From Geofilum rhodophaeum (GTDB lineage: Bacteria > Bacteroidota > Bacteroidia > Bacteroidales > Marinilabiliaceae): 64,000 bases of DNA. The stretch covers positions 1 to 64,000 of the forward strand of contig NZ_MWUJ01000012.1 of NCBI RefSeq assembly GCF_002210225.1. Direction: 5' to 3'. Of this stretch, positions 54,335 through 63,171 are shown in pieces. Positions within the stretch are counted from its first letter, which is position 1. Every line of letters starts with the position of its first letter. A program made the translations under genes and the position numbers. Below the pieces are notes generated by a model. The model did not search any database. It saw nothing but the letters and a program-made list of their open reading frames with translations, and was not told the DNA's origin.

Positions 54335-57300
54335 TGCTGCCCTGCTCCTGGTGGTTCTCCACACGCAAATGCACTTCTACTTCCTGCTGCATTTCCTCCA
54401 CATGAGAAATCAACCCCACCGTGCGATTCTCCTGGCGCAGGGCCTTTAAGGTATCGAAGACCACGGCCAGGGCTTCCTTGTCGAGCGAGCCAAAACCTTC
54501 ATCCAAAAAGAAGAAGTTCTGATTCGATCGGGTAATGTGCTGAATGTTGTCGGCCAGGGCCAGGGCCAGGCACAGCGCGGCCTGAAAAGTTTGTCCCCCC
54601 GACAGGGTTTTTACACTACGCACCTTACCGCCGTTCAAAAAGTCGCGTACCTCAAAGTTGTTGTCTGGGGTGAGTTCGAGACTCAGTTGCTGACGGGTCA
54701 AATGAAAGAAACGCTCGTTGGCGGCGGCACAGAGGTTCTGCAAATACACCGAGGAGATGTAGGAAACAAAACCGCTGCCGTTGAACAGTTGCTTGAGGGT
54801 GCCCAAATGCTCGGCCCTTTCCCTCAGCTTTTCGGCCTGCTGCAGCAGTTTCTTTTGACTGCTTAGTGCCTCGCGCAGCTTGCGCAGCGCTTCGTTCAGG
54901 CGCCCTTCTTCCTTATGCTGCTGCTCCAATTCCGCCCGAGCGGCCTTCAGTTGCTCCTGCAAGGCCTGGTGTACTTCGGGCTGATAAGTTCTTTGTCCCA
55001 ACTCCTGCTCCAGACTTTTCAAACTGTGCTCCTCTTTTTTCCAGTCCTCCCAAAAAGTGGTAAGTCTGGCCTTTTCGGCAGAGATGTCGAGACCCAGGGC
55101 AAGGACCTGTCGGACTTCCCCGAGGTCGGCGAAGAGACTGTCGGCCACCTGACGGAGTAAGGCTTCCCGACGCTGGGCCAGTTCCTTTTCCAGCTCCTGC
55201 AAATGCCGACGATCGGCGGCGGTTTGCCCTTTTAAGGCAGCGCTTTCCTGCTGCTGGGCATGAAGGGCGGCAGTCTTTCGCTGGTGCTCCTGCTCCAGAC
55301 GCTGGTATTCCTTCATCAAACGCTCCTGCTCGACCTTCAACTCGGTCTCACTCAGCCGGGCGGTCCCTTCCTCGCTCTCCTGTTTCAATTGGGCACGGAG
55401 ATGCACCAGGGTGGCGGTCTCGCCGGCCAGGGCCTGTTTTATCTTCTCTACTTCGCTGCGGTAGCGTTCCTTGTCTCTATTGCCTTGCTCCAACTGCTTC
55501 TGCAGCTGCTCCTGAAGGTGCTCCTTCTGACGCAGCTCCTTATCGGCCTGCTGCACCTGCACCAAGGCCTTTTCTACTGCCGCAGCCTCCTTCCACTGGG
55601 GCCACTTAAAGGCTTTTTGCTCTGCTTCCATTTGCGCTTGCAGGTCCTTCTGCCGCTGCTGCACTTCTTCCTGTGCTTTAAGGGCGTGGCGCAGGCGACT
55701 TTCCAGTTCCACCAACTCGGCACTAAGGACTTCGATGGTACGCTGCTCCTTTTCAAGACTAAGTTGCTCCTGTTCCAAGCGCTGCAACCTTTCGCCGGCC
55801 TCGGTAGCACTGTAGCGATGGGGGTGGCTCTCAGCCCCGCAAAGGGGACAGGGCGTACCGTCCTGCAAATGCTCGGAGAAGGTCTGCAACTGGGCCTGCA
55901 GTCGTTGTTCCTCCCCCTGTTTCTGCAGCGCTTTTAAGCGGCTTTGTATCTTTTCCTTTTGTTGGACAAGGTGGGTACGCAGTCCGGCGACATCTGCCGT
56001 TCCCTGATAATCTGCAAACAGGGGTTTACGCTGCAGGGTCTGCAGGTGGACTTCCTCCCGACTGTGTTCTGCTTTCTTCTGTTTCAACTGTTCGGCCACG
56101 CCCTCCAGGTCTTTCTGGAGACTGCCTTGCTGCCGGTGCCATTGCTGTGCCTGGGAAAGCTGCAGCAGATCGGGCCGGACCTCCTTCATTTGCTTGATGG
56201 CCGTATCGAGTGCGGTCTTTTCTTCTTGCCGGCGCTGCCACTGTAACTCGACTTCCTGAACGACTTTCTCGCCCTTTTGCAGGCGTTCCTTTTGTTGCTG
56301 ACTGCGCAAGGTGGACTGCCGAATGCCTTGGAGGACTTCCAAATCTGCGGCCTTTAGTTTCATATGCTCGCGCTGTTCGTAGGCGGGCTTCAATTTTTCC
56401 AGCTCGGCAGTCAGGCGGGCTTCCTGCTCCCGGGTCTTCTGCAACTTTTGTTCCAGCTGGCGCAGGGCGACTTGTTGTTTTTCGAGACTTTGCTGCCCTT
56501 GCTGCACTTGTTCGAGGGGAAAGGCAAACTGGTTTTTGCAGATTTCGTAGCGGTCGAGTTCCTTCTGGCGCTGCTCCATTTGAGGGCGCTGCTTTTCTTT
56601 TTCGGTCAGCTGGGTGCGGGCTTTTTGCAGGGCGGCACTCAAACGCTGTAGCTCGCGCAGGCTGGCCTCTTCCTGTTCCCATTTTTGCAATCTGCTTTGT
56701 AATTGTGTCGTTTTCTCCTGGACGACTTTCAGTTGGGTTTCCTGCTCTTTCAGCACTTCCGGATTGACCTGCTCGAGCTGCTGCAACTGTCCCTCTACGT
56801 TCTGGAGTTCTGCCTGGGTGCGGGCCAACAGGGTGGCGGTGGGTCTAAACAGCTCGAAGCGCTGCAAATGAAAAAGCTCCTTCATCATTTGCGTGCGGTC
56901 CCTGGTGCCCAGTTGCAAAAACTCCTGAAAGCGCCCCTGGGGAATGATGATGGTGCGCTTGAAGTTTTCGTAGCTGAGTCCGACAGCGGCTTCCAACTCA
57001 TCGAGACCGATGGCCTGCCACGCTCCTGCTGTTTTGCGAAAGGCCCGACGATCGGGCGTGTTTACTTCTTCGAAGCGGCGCCGGTTGCGTTTGGCCTGCA
57101 CCAAGGCCCGGTAGGGTGTTTGGTCGGGTCCGCTTTCAAATTCGAAGTCGATGAGCAGCTCGTCGCTCTTCAAATTCATCATGTTGTAGTAGCGGTTGTC
57201 GCCCGCCTGATTCAGCCGGTCGGTCCGCCCATAAAGGGCAAAGGTGAGGGCTTCGAGCACGGAGGATTTCCCGCTGCCTACGGCCCCAAATATGCCGAAG

Positions 57301-57389
57301 AGTCCGGCCCCACACAAGGTCCGAAAGTCAATTTCCTGCTTTTTTTGATAGGAATACAGGCCTTCCAAAATCAGTTTTACGGGTATCAT
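54309..57389 (-). CDS. sbcC: SbcC exonuclease ATPase subunit
   Basis: Rad50-like ABC ATPase of the SbcCD complex, which opens DNA hairpins and processes protein-blocked ends. 1026 residues: Walker A FGAVGSGKSSVLEALTFALY near 34-43, two long Gln/Glu/Leu-rich coiled coils, zinc-hook CPLCGAESHPH near 512, signature motif LSGGQTFQAALCLALALADN and Walker B FFLDEGFGSLDKEAL near 963. The coiled coils are unusually Gln-rich. It overlaps sbcD by 4 nt (coupling) and the convergent kinase by 26 nt. Confidence 0.94.
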   Translation of the reverse strand: MIPVKLILEGLYSYQKKQEIDFRTLCGAGLFGIFGAVGSGKSSVLEALTFALYGRTDRLNQAGDNRYYNMMNLKSDELLIDFEFESGPDQTPYRALVQAKRNRRRFEEVNTPDRRAFRKTAGAWQAIGLDELEAAVGLSYENFKRTIIIPQGRFQEFLQLGTRDRTQMMKELFHLQRFELFRPTATLLARTQAELQNVEGQLQQLEQVNPEVLKEQETQLKVVQEKTTQLQSRLQKWEQEEASLRELQRLSAALQKARTQLTEKEKQRPQMEQRQKELDRYEICKNQFAFPLEQVQQGQQSLEKQQVALRQLEQKLQKTREQEARLTAELEKLKPAYEQREHMKLKAADLEVLQGIRQSTLRSQQQKERLQKGEKVVQEVELQWQRRQEEKTALDTAIKQMKEVRPDLLQLSQAQQWHRQQGSLQKDLEGVAEQLKQKKAEHSREEVHLQTLQRKPLFADYQGTADVAGLRTHLVQQKEKIQSRLKALQKQGEEQRLQAQLQTFSEHLQDGTPCPLCGAESHPHRYSATEAGERLQRLEQEQLSLEKEQRTIEVLSAELVELESRLRHALKAQEEVQQRQKDLQAQMEAEQKAFKWPQWKEAAAVEKALVQVQQADKELRQKEHLQEQLQKQLEQGNRDKERYRSEVEKIKQALAGETATLVHLRAQLKQESEEGTARLSETELKVEQERLMKEYQRLEQEHQRKTAALHAQQQESAALKGQTAADRRHLQELEKELAQRREALLRQVADSLFADLGEVRQVLALGLDISAEKARLTTFWEDWKKEEHSLKSLEQELGQRTYQPEVHQALQEQLKAARAELEQQHKEEGRLNEALRKLREALSSQKKLLQQAEKLRERAEHLGTLKQLFNGSGFVSYISSVYLQNLCAAANERFFHLTRQQLSLELTPDNNFEVRDFLNGGKVRSVKTLSGGQTFQAALCLALALADNIQHITRSNQNFFFLDEGFGSLDKEALAVVFDTLKALRQENRTVGLISHVEEMQQEVEVHLRVENHQEQGSIIRSSWTT

Positions 57390-58612
57390 TGCTTGTCCTC
57401 CGCCAATATCTCGTTCAACAATGCCAGCAACTCGGGACTTGCGTCCTGCCCTTTGCGGTGCTTAAAATAATCTCTGAACAGCTCGGGCAGGTCTTTGGTG
57501 GGATCGATGCGGGGACTGGTTTCTAAAGTCTCCTGGTCCTTATCCTTCACTTCGGGAATGAGGGCTACGATGCCCGGGTGCCATTGGTTGAGCTGCCGCC
57601 GATCGGCGGCAGTCAGGAAGCTTTCGCTGACCAGGGTGAGTTCGACCAGTGCCTCGGGATGGGCGCTCAGCCACTCCCGTGCGGCTTCCATCCCTTCCAC
57701 TCGCCGGCGCAAAAGCGGCCGTCCACTTTTCAGTTCCAGGGCCTGCACCAGGACTTCCGCCCCGGGTTCTGCCTCTACCAGGAGGGCATATTTTTGTTGG
57801 CCGGCTTCGGAAAAACTGTAGGAGAGCAGACTGCCGCTGTACCAGGTGGGAACGCCGTGGCGACCGACTTGGTGCATGCGGTGAAGGTGACCCAGGGCGG
57901 CGTATTGCACCTGGGGCGGAATGTTTTCGGTATAAATGGCCTGCGCGCCTCCGACATGCAGAATGGGTTTTTCGTCCAGGGGCTCATCGGGCAGCGGAGT
58001 GCCTTTTTCTACGACAAAGAGGTGACTCAACAGGATGTTGACCCCGGCAGCATCGCAGTATTGGTCGACCAGTCCGGCCCAATGGGCTTGCAGCACTTGG
58101 CGAAGCTCTTCCTCTTGCTGCTGGCCCAAATAGGTCTTTAAGCGGTATTCGTTGGCGTAGGGGGTGAGCAGCAGGCGAAGGGGGGCGGACTGCCGGGGCA
58201 GGCGCAGCTCTAAAAAGCCGGGGGCACTCTGGAGGACTTCCAAACCGCTGTCGAGTTTAAAGGGCTGGGGCTGCGAATGGGGATAGCCGGCGAAAACGAT
58301 GCCACACTCCCGGGCTAAGGGGTCGGGGGCCTCAATGCGGTCGGGCGAATCGTGGTTGCCCGCAATGGCTATGACGGGCCGGCGTCCGTCGCCGCTCAGC
58401 TTTTTCAGGGACTTATAAAACAATTCGACCGCCTCGGCGGGCGGATTAAAAGTATCGAACAAATCGCCGGCGACCAGCACGGCGTCTACATCGTGTGCTT
58501 CAACCAGACCAATAAGTTCTTCCAAGACCGCTTGCTGCTCCTCCAAACGTGAATAGTCGTCGAGCCGCTTCCCAAGGTGCCAGTCTCCCGTATGCAATAA
58601 CCTCATCTGCAA
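57386..58612 (-). CDS. sbcD: SbcD nuclease subunit
   Basis: Mre11-like phosphodiesterase partner of SbcC. 408 residues with the metallophosphoesterase motifs LLHTGDWHLGKRLDDYSRL (D-x-H), VLVAGDLFDTFNPPAEA (GD), VIAIAGNHDSPDRIEA (GNHD), ILLSHLFV and YAALGHLHRMHQV (GHxH). The start could be 58612 or the ATG two codons in. Overlap with sbcC indicates coupled synthesis of the complex. Confidence 0.95.
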   Translation of the reverse strand: MQMRLLHTGDWHLGKRLDDYSRLEEQQAVLEELIGLVEAHDVDAVLVAGDLFDTFNPPAEAVELFYKSLKKLSGDGRRPVIAIAGNHDSPDRIEAPDPLARECGIVFAGYPHSQPQPFKLDSGLEVLQSAPGFLELRLPRQSAPLRLLLTPYANEYRLKTYLGQQQEEELRQVLQAHWAGLVDQYCDAAGVNILLSHLFVVEKGTPLPDEPLDEKPILHVGGAQAIYTENIPPQVQYAALGHLHRMHQVGRHGVPTWYSGSLLSYSFSEAGQQKYALLVEAEPGAEVLVQALELKSGRPLLRRRVEGMEAAREWLSAHPEALVELTLVSESFLTAADRRQLNQWHPGIVALIPEVKDKDQETLETSPRIDPTKDLPELFRDYFKHRKGQDASPELLALLNEILAEDKQ

Positions 58613-58705
58613 AACTTTTTACATCCAACTCAGGCGGGACAACCCTCAGTCGTCCGCCAATTCAGCTTTAAAGATAGCACAAAACTACGGCCGAGGGGCG
58701 ACAAA

Positions 58706-58741
58706 AAACGGCACAGCTGCAATGATGCAACTGTGCCGTTT
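58706..58741 (-). terminator. Terminator after the Cys-rich small gene
   Basis: Stem AAACGGCACAG (58706-58716) with CTGTGCCGTTT (58731-58741), inner TGCA/TGCA extension with one mismatch. On the minus strand it is followed by a T run (six T including the last stem bases). It ends transcription of the small gene before sbcD. Confidence 0.8.
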
Positions 58742-58756
58742 CTATAAAGGGGATAG

Positions 58757-59005
58757 TTAAGCTTGTTGGTGTGGTGCCAGATGATAGTGTACGCCAATTT
58801 CTTGCAGCGACAGGGTGCTGTTGGGCAGGAGTTCTCCGGGACAGCAGCCGTAATACTCTTTAGCCATATAGCGCTTGCAGGCGGAGTATTTCTCATACCC
58901 GGCCTCGCAATACAAACGGCGGTACGACTTGGCCGTGATTTCTTTGCCGGCCAAAACACCATTAAAAATGGGGCATTTTTCGTGATTGGGACAGGTCATT
59001 TCCAT
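58757..59005 (-). CDS. Cys-rich small protein, unknown
   Basis: 82 residues, no signal peptide. Cys at 5, 11, 33, 43, 54 and 55: MTCPNHEKCPIFNGVLAGKE, YRRLYCEAGYEKYSACKRYM, YGCCPGELLPNST. The spaced Cys set suggests zinc or Fe-S binding; I recall similar short CPxFN...YCxxG...CxRY proteins in Bacteroidota, without known role. It has its own terminator downstream. Confidence 0.7.
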   Translation of the reverse strand: MEMTCPNHEKCPIFNGVLAGKEITAKSYRRLYCEAGYEKYSACKRYMAKEYYGCCPGELLPNSTLSLQEIGVHYHLAPHQQA

Positions 59006-59160
59006 AAGACTTGTTTTATTAATCCGAAGCTAAAAATAGACAACTAATGAGAATATGCTCAAAATAATTGACCGAGACCCGAAAACTTTTGACCAACAGC
59101 GACATCTCGTCGAATAAGGATTTTTAGCATTAGGAACTGCGGCCTCAGCGAAAGCTTTAG

Positions 59161-59168
59161 TAAATTTG
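59161..59168 (+). promoter_or_regulatory. -7 box directly before the HAD gene
   Basis: TAAATTTG, exact TAnnTTTG, with only 4 nt before the ATG at 59173. If this is the promoter, transcription begins at or next to the start codon, giving a leaderless message. No TTG at the ideal distance is seen. Confidence 0.4.
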
Positions 59169-59172
59169 CGGC

Positions 59173-59832
59173 ATGAAATTTCAACTCGCCATTTTTGACT
59201 TAGACGGCACCTTGCTCGACTCGGTGGCAGACATTGCATCCAGCACCAATTATGCCCTGCAACATTTGGGTTTTCCCACGCACCCGGTTGCGGCCTACAA
59301 AAACTTTGTGGGCAATGGCATTGCCAAGCTCTTTGAGCGGGCCTTGCCTGAGCAGCACCGAAATACTGAAAATACAGCGCGGATGCGCCCGCTCTTCAAG
59401 GCCTGGTACGCCGACCACATGACCGAAGACACCCGCCCTTTTGAGGGACTCCCGGAGCTGCTGCGCGATTTGCACCGGAAAGGCATTAAGCTGGCCGTGG
59501 CTTCCAACAAATACCACGAGGCCACTTGTGCCTTGGTGACCCACTTTTTTCCGGAGCTGCCCTTTGTGGCTGTACTGGGCCATCGCGAGGGATACGCCCC
59601 CAAGCCCGACCCTTCGATTGTTAACGAAATTTTAGCGCTCAGCAAAGTGGCTGCCCGGGACACCCTCTACATTGGAGATTCCGGGGTAGATATGCAAACG
59701 GCGCTGAACAGCGGCACCACAGCATGCGGCGTAAGCTGGGGCTTACGCCCCCGCAGCGAACTCGAGAGTTTCCAACCTCAATTTCTGGTCGACACCATCG
59801 ACCAGCTTCGGGAGGTGCTGGTGAACGAATAG
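59173..59832 (+). CDS. gph: HAD phosphatase, phosphoglycolate-type
   Basis: 219 residues. HAD motif I FDLDGTLLDSVADIASSTNY, cap domain helices, motif II VASNKYHEA, conserved GYAPKPDPSIVNEILAL (motif III region) and motif IV TLYIGDSGVDMQTALNSGTT, then GVSWGLRPRSELESF. The substrate of the Gph subgroup is 2-phosphoglycolate from DNA repair, but PpaX-like and other phosphatases share the pattern, so substrate is inferred. The start is strongly fixed by the motif. Confidence 0.85.
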   Translation: MKFQLAIFDLDGTLLDSVADIASSTNYALQHLGFPTHPVAAYKNFVGNGIAKLFERALPEQHRNTENTARMRPLFKAWYADHMTEDTRPFEGLPELLRDLHRKGIKLAVASNKYHEATCALVTHFFPELPFVAVLGHREGYAPKPDPSIVNEILALSKVAARDTLYIGDSGVDMQTALNSGTTACGVSWGLRPRSELESFQPQFLVDTIDQLREVLVNE

Positions 59833-59883
59833 GCCTCAGATACAGTGAGCTCGACCTACAATGGCGTCTGCTCCAAGGGCTCA

Positions 59884-60480
59884 CTACCTGGTAAAACCGC
59901 CTTCGGAATGAATAATCTATCCGGTAATCCATTGGGCTTTTTCGCTGGCCAAAAATGCAATAAGTCATGCTGTGTCACGTGGCGTCCCCACCCTTCCCAT
60001 CGGAGATTTACTGAGAATTAACGCGGTCAAATCTTCGTCCATCCAACCGGTGTCGGTTGGACCGGGGTTAACCGCTATGATCGTAATTCCCTTTTTTGCA
60101 ATTTCCTGAGAGATGGTTTTTGTTAGGGTTTCAACTGCAGCCTTTGTAAGGGCATAAACTATTTCCTGGCTCATCTCCCCCAACGATTGACCCGAAGTCA
60201 AATTGATAATTCTTCCGCCCTCCCTATACTTAAATCTCCTAATAAACTCCATCGTCAGCATGGTGGTTCCCTTAAGGTTGACTGCATAATGTCGGTCCAG
60301 CTCATCCGCCGACAGATCGAATTCCATACGCTCACAACCGACGCCCAGTCGAACAATTTCCTCTTGAATTTGCTTGGGCTCGTCAGGTGCAACCTCCCAG
60401 GGCATTTGTCGGTCGCAGGGGGCTGGTTTCGTCATAATAAAATCAGACAAACCCTCAAATCCACTACTTGTGGCATAATT
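59884..60480 (-). pseudogene. SDR oxidoreductase pseudogene
   Basis: The frame reads a short-chain dehydrogenase from SADELDRHYAVNLKGTTMLT through GGRIINLTSGQSLGEM, the active-site YALTKAA (YxxxK) and AVNPGPTDTGWMDED. It then meets an in-frame TGA (59965-59967) after GTPRDTA, continues LIAFLASEKAQWITG to a TAG (59917-59919), and goes on IIHSEGGFTR to a natural stop at 59884-59886. Both premature stops replace residues where the family has R and Q, each fitting a C-to-T change. The N-terminal glycine-rich Rossmann segment is also missing: the frame runs up to 60480, where the neighbouring MutS-like gene ends. Clear decay by nonsense and truncation. Confidence 0.85.
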
Positions 60481-62099
60481 TAAAGCGTTTTAACCAGAGC
60501 ATTATCATCCATTTTTTTGGAAATATCCATTGCTTCATCAATCAAATCCGATGGATAATCATTAATCTGGAGAATTCGAATGGCATTTCTACTTGCTAGT
60601 TTGCCTTTCTTTAATCTATAATCAAAATCGACCTTGCGGTCAATAACAACCTCGCTGAAATGGTATAAGTCATATTCATCGGTCAACATCTCTGTTAATT
60701 CAAGATCGTGGGTTGAAACAAAAACCCGATTTCCATTTTTTGAAAGTTTTGATAGCACCGCTTTACCGGCCGAAATCCGCTCAATGGTATTGGTCCCTTT
60801 AAACAACTCATCCAATAAAAATAAGCATGGCGCTCCCAGAGAACTGCTGTCAATCATTTCTTTGATGGTCAACACTTCTTCAAAATAGTAGCTTTTATCA
60901 TTCATCAAATCATCACTGATTCTGATGGCTGAGTGGATCCGTAATCTGGGTATTGATATGGCCTCTGCAAAACAGGTGTTAATGGTCAACCCGGTAATCA
61001 CATTTATTCCTATAGCGCGAATAAATGTGGTTTTACCTGACATATTGGAACCGGTCAATAAAACTGATTTATCAGAAACAGTGATAGAATTAGGAACACA
61101 ATTAGATATTAATGGATGATAAACCTTCTGTGCGGAGAATTCCGAATCACCAATTTCTGGCAGACAATACATCGCCACCCCTTTCCTAAGCGAGGCGATG
61201 GAAATCAACAAGTCAATTTCTCCAACGAAACGGAAAACCCTTTCTATTTCTTTTCTCTTTGAATCCAATCGCTTTAATACACCGAATAAAAGCAGGGGCT
61301 CTAATAAAAAGGTGATTTTCAGCAACTCCAGAATGCCCCACAATACAGCTTCCGCGTCTCCTTGAATCCGGGCCTCCAGCCGAAAAAAAGACATTCTGTT
61401 TCGCACCTGATTAATCATTCGAATAGCTATTGGCAGCTCTGGATCTATAGGCTGGAACAATTCCTCTTTGAAAAGATGCTGAGCGATACTATTTAGTTGC
61501 AAAAGCTGCGGGATGGAACCAACATATCGATACAGATTTTTTTTATTCCAATAATGAATGCCCATATTCAGGAGCATTACACCAAGAAAAACCAAAAACA
61601 ACTGAGGATAGAGGGGCAGCATTAATAGGGATAACAAACCAGCGGCTGAAAGTAAATAGACAAGAAAGAACCATCTTGGGGGCTTTTGATGCTCTTCCTG
61701 AAATAGCGATGCGATATAATACGCATCACCTTTATCAAGTTTCTTAAGAAGCAACTGAGTCTTGATTCTGAGGTCAATATCGGTTGTCAGTCTCTCAACT
61801 AAGTGTTCTTTTTGATCTATTCTGACCAAGGCATTAGGGATGACTCTTAGGTGATTGTACAGATATTGTTGCCCTACTTTTGAGCATGTTTTATCGAGAA
61901 ACATGAACAATTCTTCAAAATCAATATCGTGGCAAGTTTTGTCAGAAAGAACTTGAAATGAATCAGAATTTTCCTTGTTCAGAAAATATCTCTCTATCAA
62001 ATCGAATTGGAATCCTTCACGCTTAACCTGCCCAAAGGATGCTTTTAATTGCTCAACGACTTTTCTCTTTCGCATTAGGGTGGTATTTGTTGCAAACAC
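60480..62099 (-). CDS. MutS-like ATPase with membrane segments
   Basis: 539 residues. The C-terminal half is a MutS-type ABC ATPase: VLLTGSNMSGKTTFIRAIGI (Walker A), CLFLLDELFKGTNTIERISA (Walker B), VFVSTHDLELTEML. Two close hydrophobic segments near 145-195 (FFLVYLLSAAGLLSLLMLPL and LFLVFLGVMLLNMGI) predict membrane attachment, unlike MutS. The mismatch-recognition domain is absent. Likely a membrane-associated relative of unknown function; I recall such proteins from other Bacteroidota. Start 62099 or the ATG eight codons in. The gene is AT-richer than the dcw region. Confidence 0.8.
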   Translation of the reverse strand: MFATNTTLMRKRKVVEQLKASFGQVKREGFQFDLIERYFLNKENSDSFQVLSDKTCHDIDFEELFMFLDKTCSKVGQQYLYNHLRVIPNALVRIDQKEHLVERLTTDIDLRIKTQLLLKKLDKGDAYYIASLFQEEHQKPPRWFFLVYLLSAAGLLSLLMLPLYPQLFLVFLGVMLLNMGIHYWNKKNLYRYVGSIPQLLQLNSIAQHLFKEELFQPIDPELPIAIRMINQVRNRMSFFRLEARIQGDAEAVLWGILELLKITFLLEPLLLFGVLKRLDSKRKEIERVFRFVGEIDLLISIASLRKGVAMYCLPEIGDSEFSAQKVYHPLISNCVPNSITVSDKSVLLTGSNMSGKTTFIRAIGINVITGLTINTCFAEAISIPRLRIHSAIRISDDLMNDKSYYFEEVLTIKEMIDSSSLGAPCLFLLDELFKGTNTIERISAGKAVLSKLSKNGNRVFVSTHDLELTEMLTDEYDLYHFSEVVIDRKVDFDYRLKKGKLASRNAIRILQINDYPSDLIDEAMDISKKMDDNALVKTL

Positions 62100-62112
62100 G
62101 GACTCCCAACTT

Positions 62113-62274
62113 TCAAAAGTCCCTTTTTAGATAAACCATATCAACCAGTTGTACATCCCCTTCAAACATTGGGTGGTCGTAATTATCGGTAAAGAAATCT
62201 TCCTGCTCATCGGCCAACAACAATAAGTCAAGAAACCGTTTCTTGTCATTTGCGATTTTTTCAATTCGAACCAT
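62113..62274 (-). pseudogene. GNAT acetyltransferase reduced to its two ends
   Basis: A 53-residue frame starts [20 protein letters not shown] (the usual opening of a Bacteroidota GNAT protein, ADEQED) and then jumps to [20 protein letters not shown], the usual C-terminal end, ending VYLKRDF. The acetyl-CoA-binding middle of about 100 residues is absent with the frame kept. I read this as an in-frame internal deletion, so no active enzyme can form. Recognition of both ends is from memory of the family. Confidence 0.75.
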
Positions 62275-62382
62275 GGCAGGGGTGATTTATAAAATAAGAC
62301 TTCACTTAATACATAGGAATAATCGCTGGGTTCCCGAAAAGCGGGACAAGTCGTGCCGACCTCGAATATTTCTATATATTTT

Positions 62383-62718
62383 TTAGTAATCTAAAAGGGA
62401 GTTAATTTCTTGCTGAAGTTGCCCAAGGTCTCTTGTCACAATGGCCCAGATTATATCCTCGGATACGGAGTCATAGCCATGAATTATTCGGTTACGAGTA
62501 TCAACAATTTTTCGAGCATGGCTTATTTGTATCTCAGGGTCAAATTGCAATATCCTATTTACCGCTTCCCCAATTATTTCGATGTTTCTTTCAATAGCTT
62601 TTCTTGTTTTCAAATCTTTCCGGAACTCGAAGAAATTTCTTGTTTCGGGCAGAAAGCTCTCAATTTCTTCAATTGACTGCTTTATGTCTTCAAGCCAGGT
62701 TTGGATTTCTTTCTGCAT
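62383..62718 (-). CDS. hepT: HepT-like RNase toxin
   Basis: About 111-residue HEPN-domain protein. All-helical, with the RX4HXY catalytic motif as RNRIIHGY near the C-terminal third. HepT toxins are RNases neutralised by their paired nucleotidyltransferase, which AMPylates the motif Tyr. Gene is directly downstream of and overlapping the MNT gene. I prefer the start at 62718 (MQKEIQTWLED); an in-frame ATG lies at 62742. Confidence 0.88.
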   Translation of the reverse strand: MQKEIQTWLEDIKQSIEEIESFLPETRNFFEFRKDLKTRKAIERNIEIIGEAVNRILQFDPEIQISHARKIVDTRNRIIHGYDSVSEDIIWAIVTRDLGQLQQEINSLLDY

Positions 62719-63010
62719 AGATCTGAATTTTGGTTCTTTCAATTTCGCTCTTCAGGTATTTGTTTCTAATTGCCTTTTGTTCTAACAGGTCGATTTCTCT
62801 CCTTAGAATTTCCTTTAGTTGAAACTTCAGGTTAAAGTACTTATCAGCATAAGATACAGGATCATTATCATCAATGTCTACCAATAAATCGATATCGCTG
62901 TCGGAATTAAAGCTGTCATTCGTTACAGAGCCAAATGCAAACAGAGCTCGGACTTTGTTTATTTCACAAAGCCTGTTGATCTGCTCAATATGTTGATCTA
63001 TTATTTTCAT
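62690..63010 (-). CDS. mntA: MNT-type nucleotidyltransferase antitoxin
   Basis: About 106-residue minimal nucleotidyltransferase. Motif GSX10DXD is complete: FGSVTNDSFNSDSDIDLLVD. MNT antitoxins transfer AMP to HepT. It overlaps the toxin by about 29 nt, antitoxin first, the normal order of the pair. Start at 63010 or 63013 (adjacent ATGs). Confidence 0.9.
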   Translation of the reverse strand: MKIIDQHIEQINRLCEINKVRALFAFGSVTNDSFNSDSDIDLLVDIDDNDPVSYADKYFNLKFQLKEILRREIDLLEQKAIRNKYLKSEIERTKIQIYAERNPNLA

Positions 63011-63171
63011 CATAAACCAAAAATACAACTTTTTTCAGTATAATGCTTTAGAGGGAAATTGGCTTCTCTTATTTTTGCATTCGCTGCAATACAAATATTT
63101 CGATCACAAACTGCAGTTTTCTTAACCAACCTCCTGCACTCCATAAAAAATTGCTTAGGTAGACCAAAAGA

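Noticed and set aside
55260-55937. Leu/Gln-rich frame antisense within sbcC
   Set aside because: Low-complexity mirror of the SbcC coiled coil.
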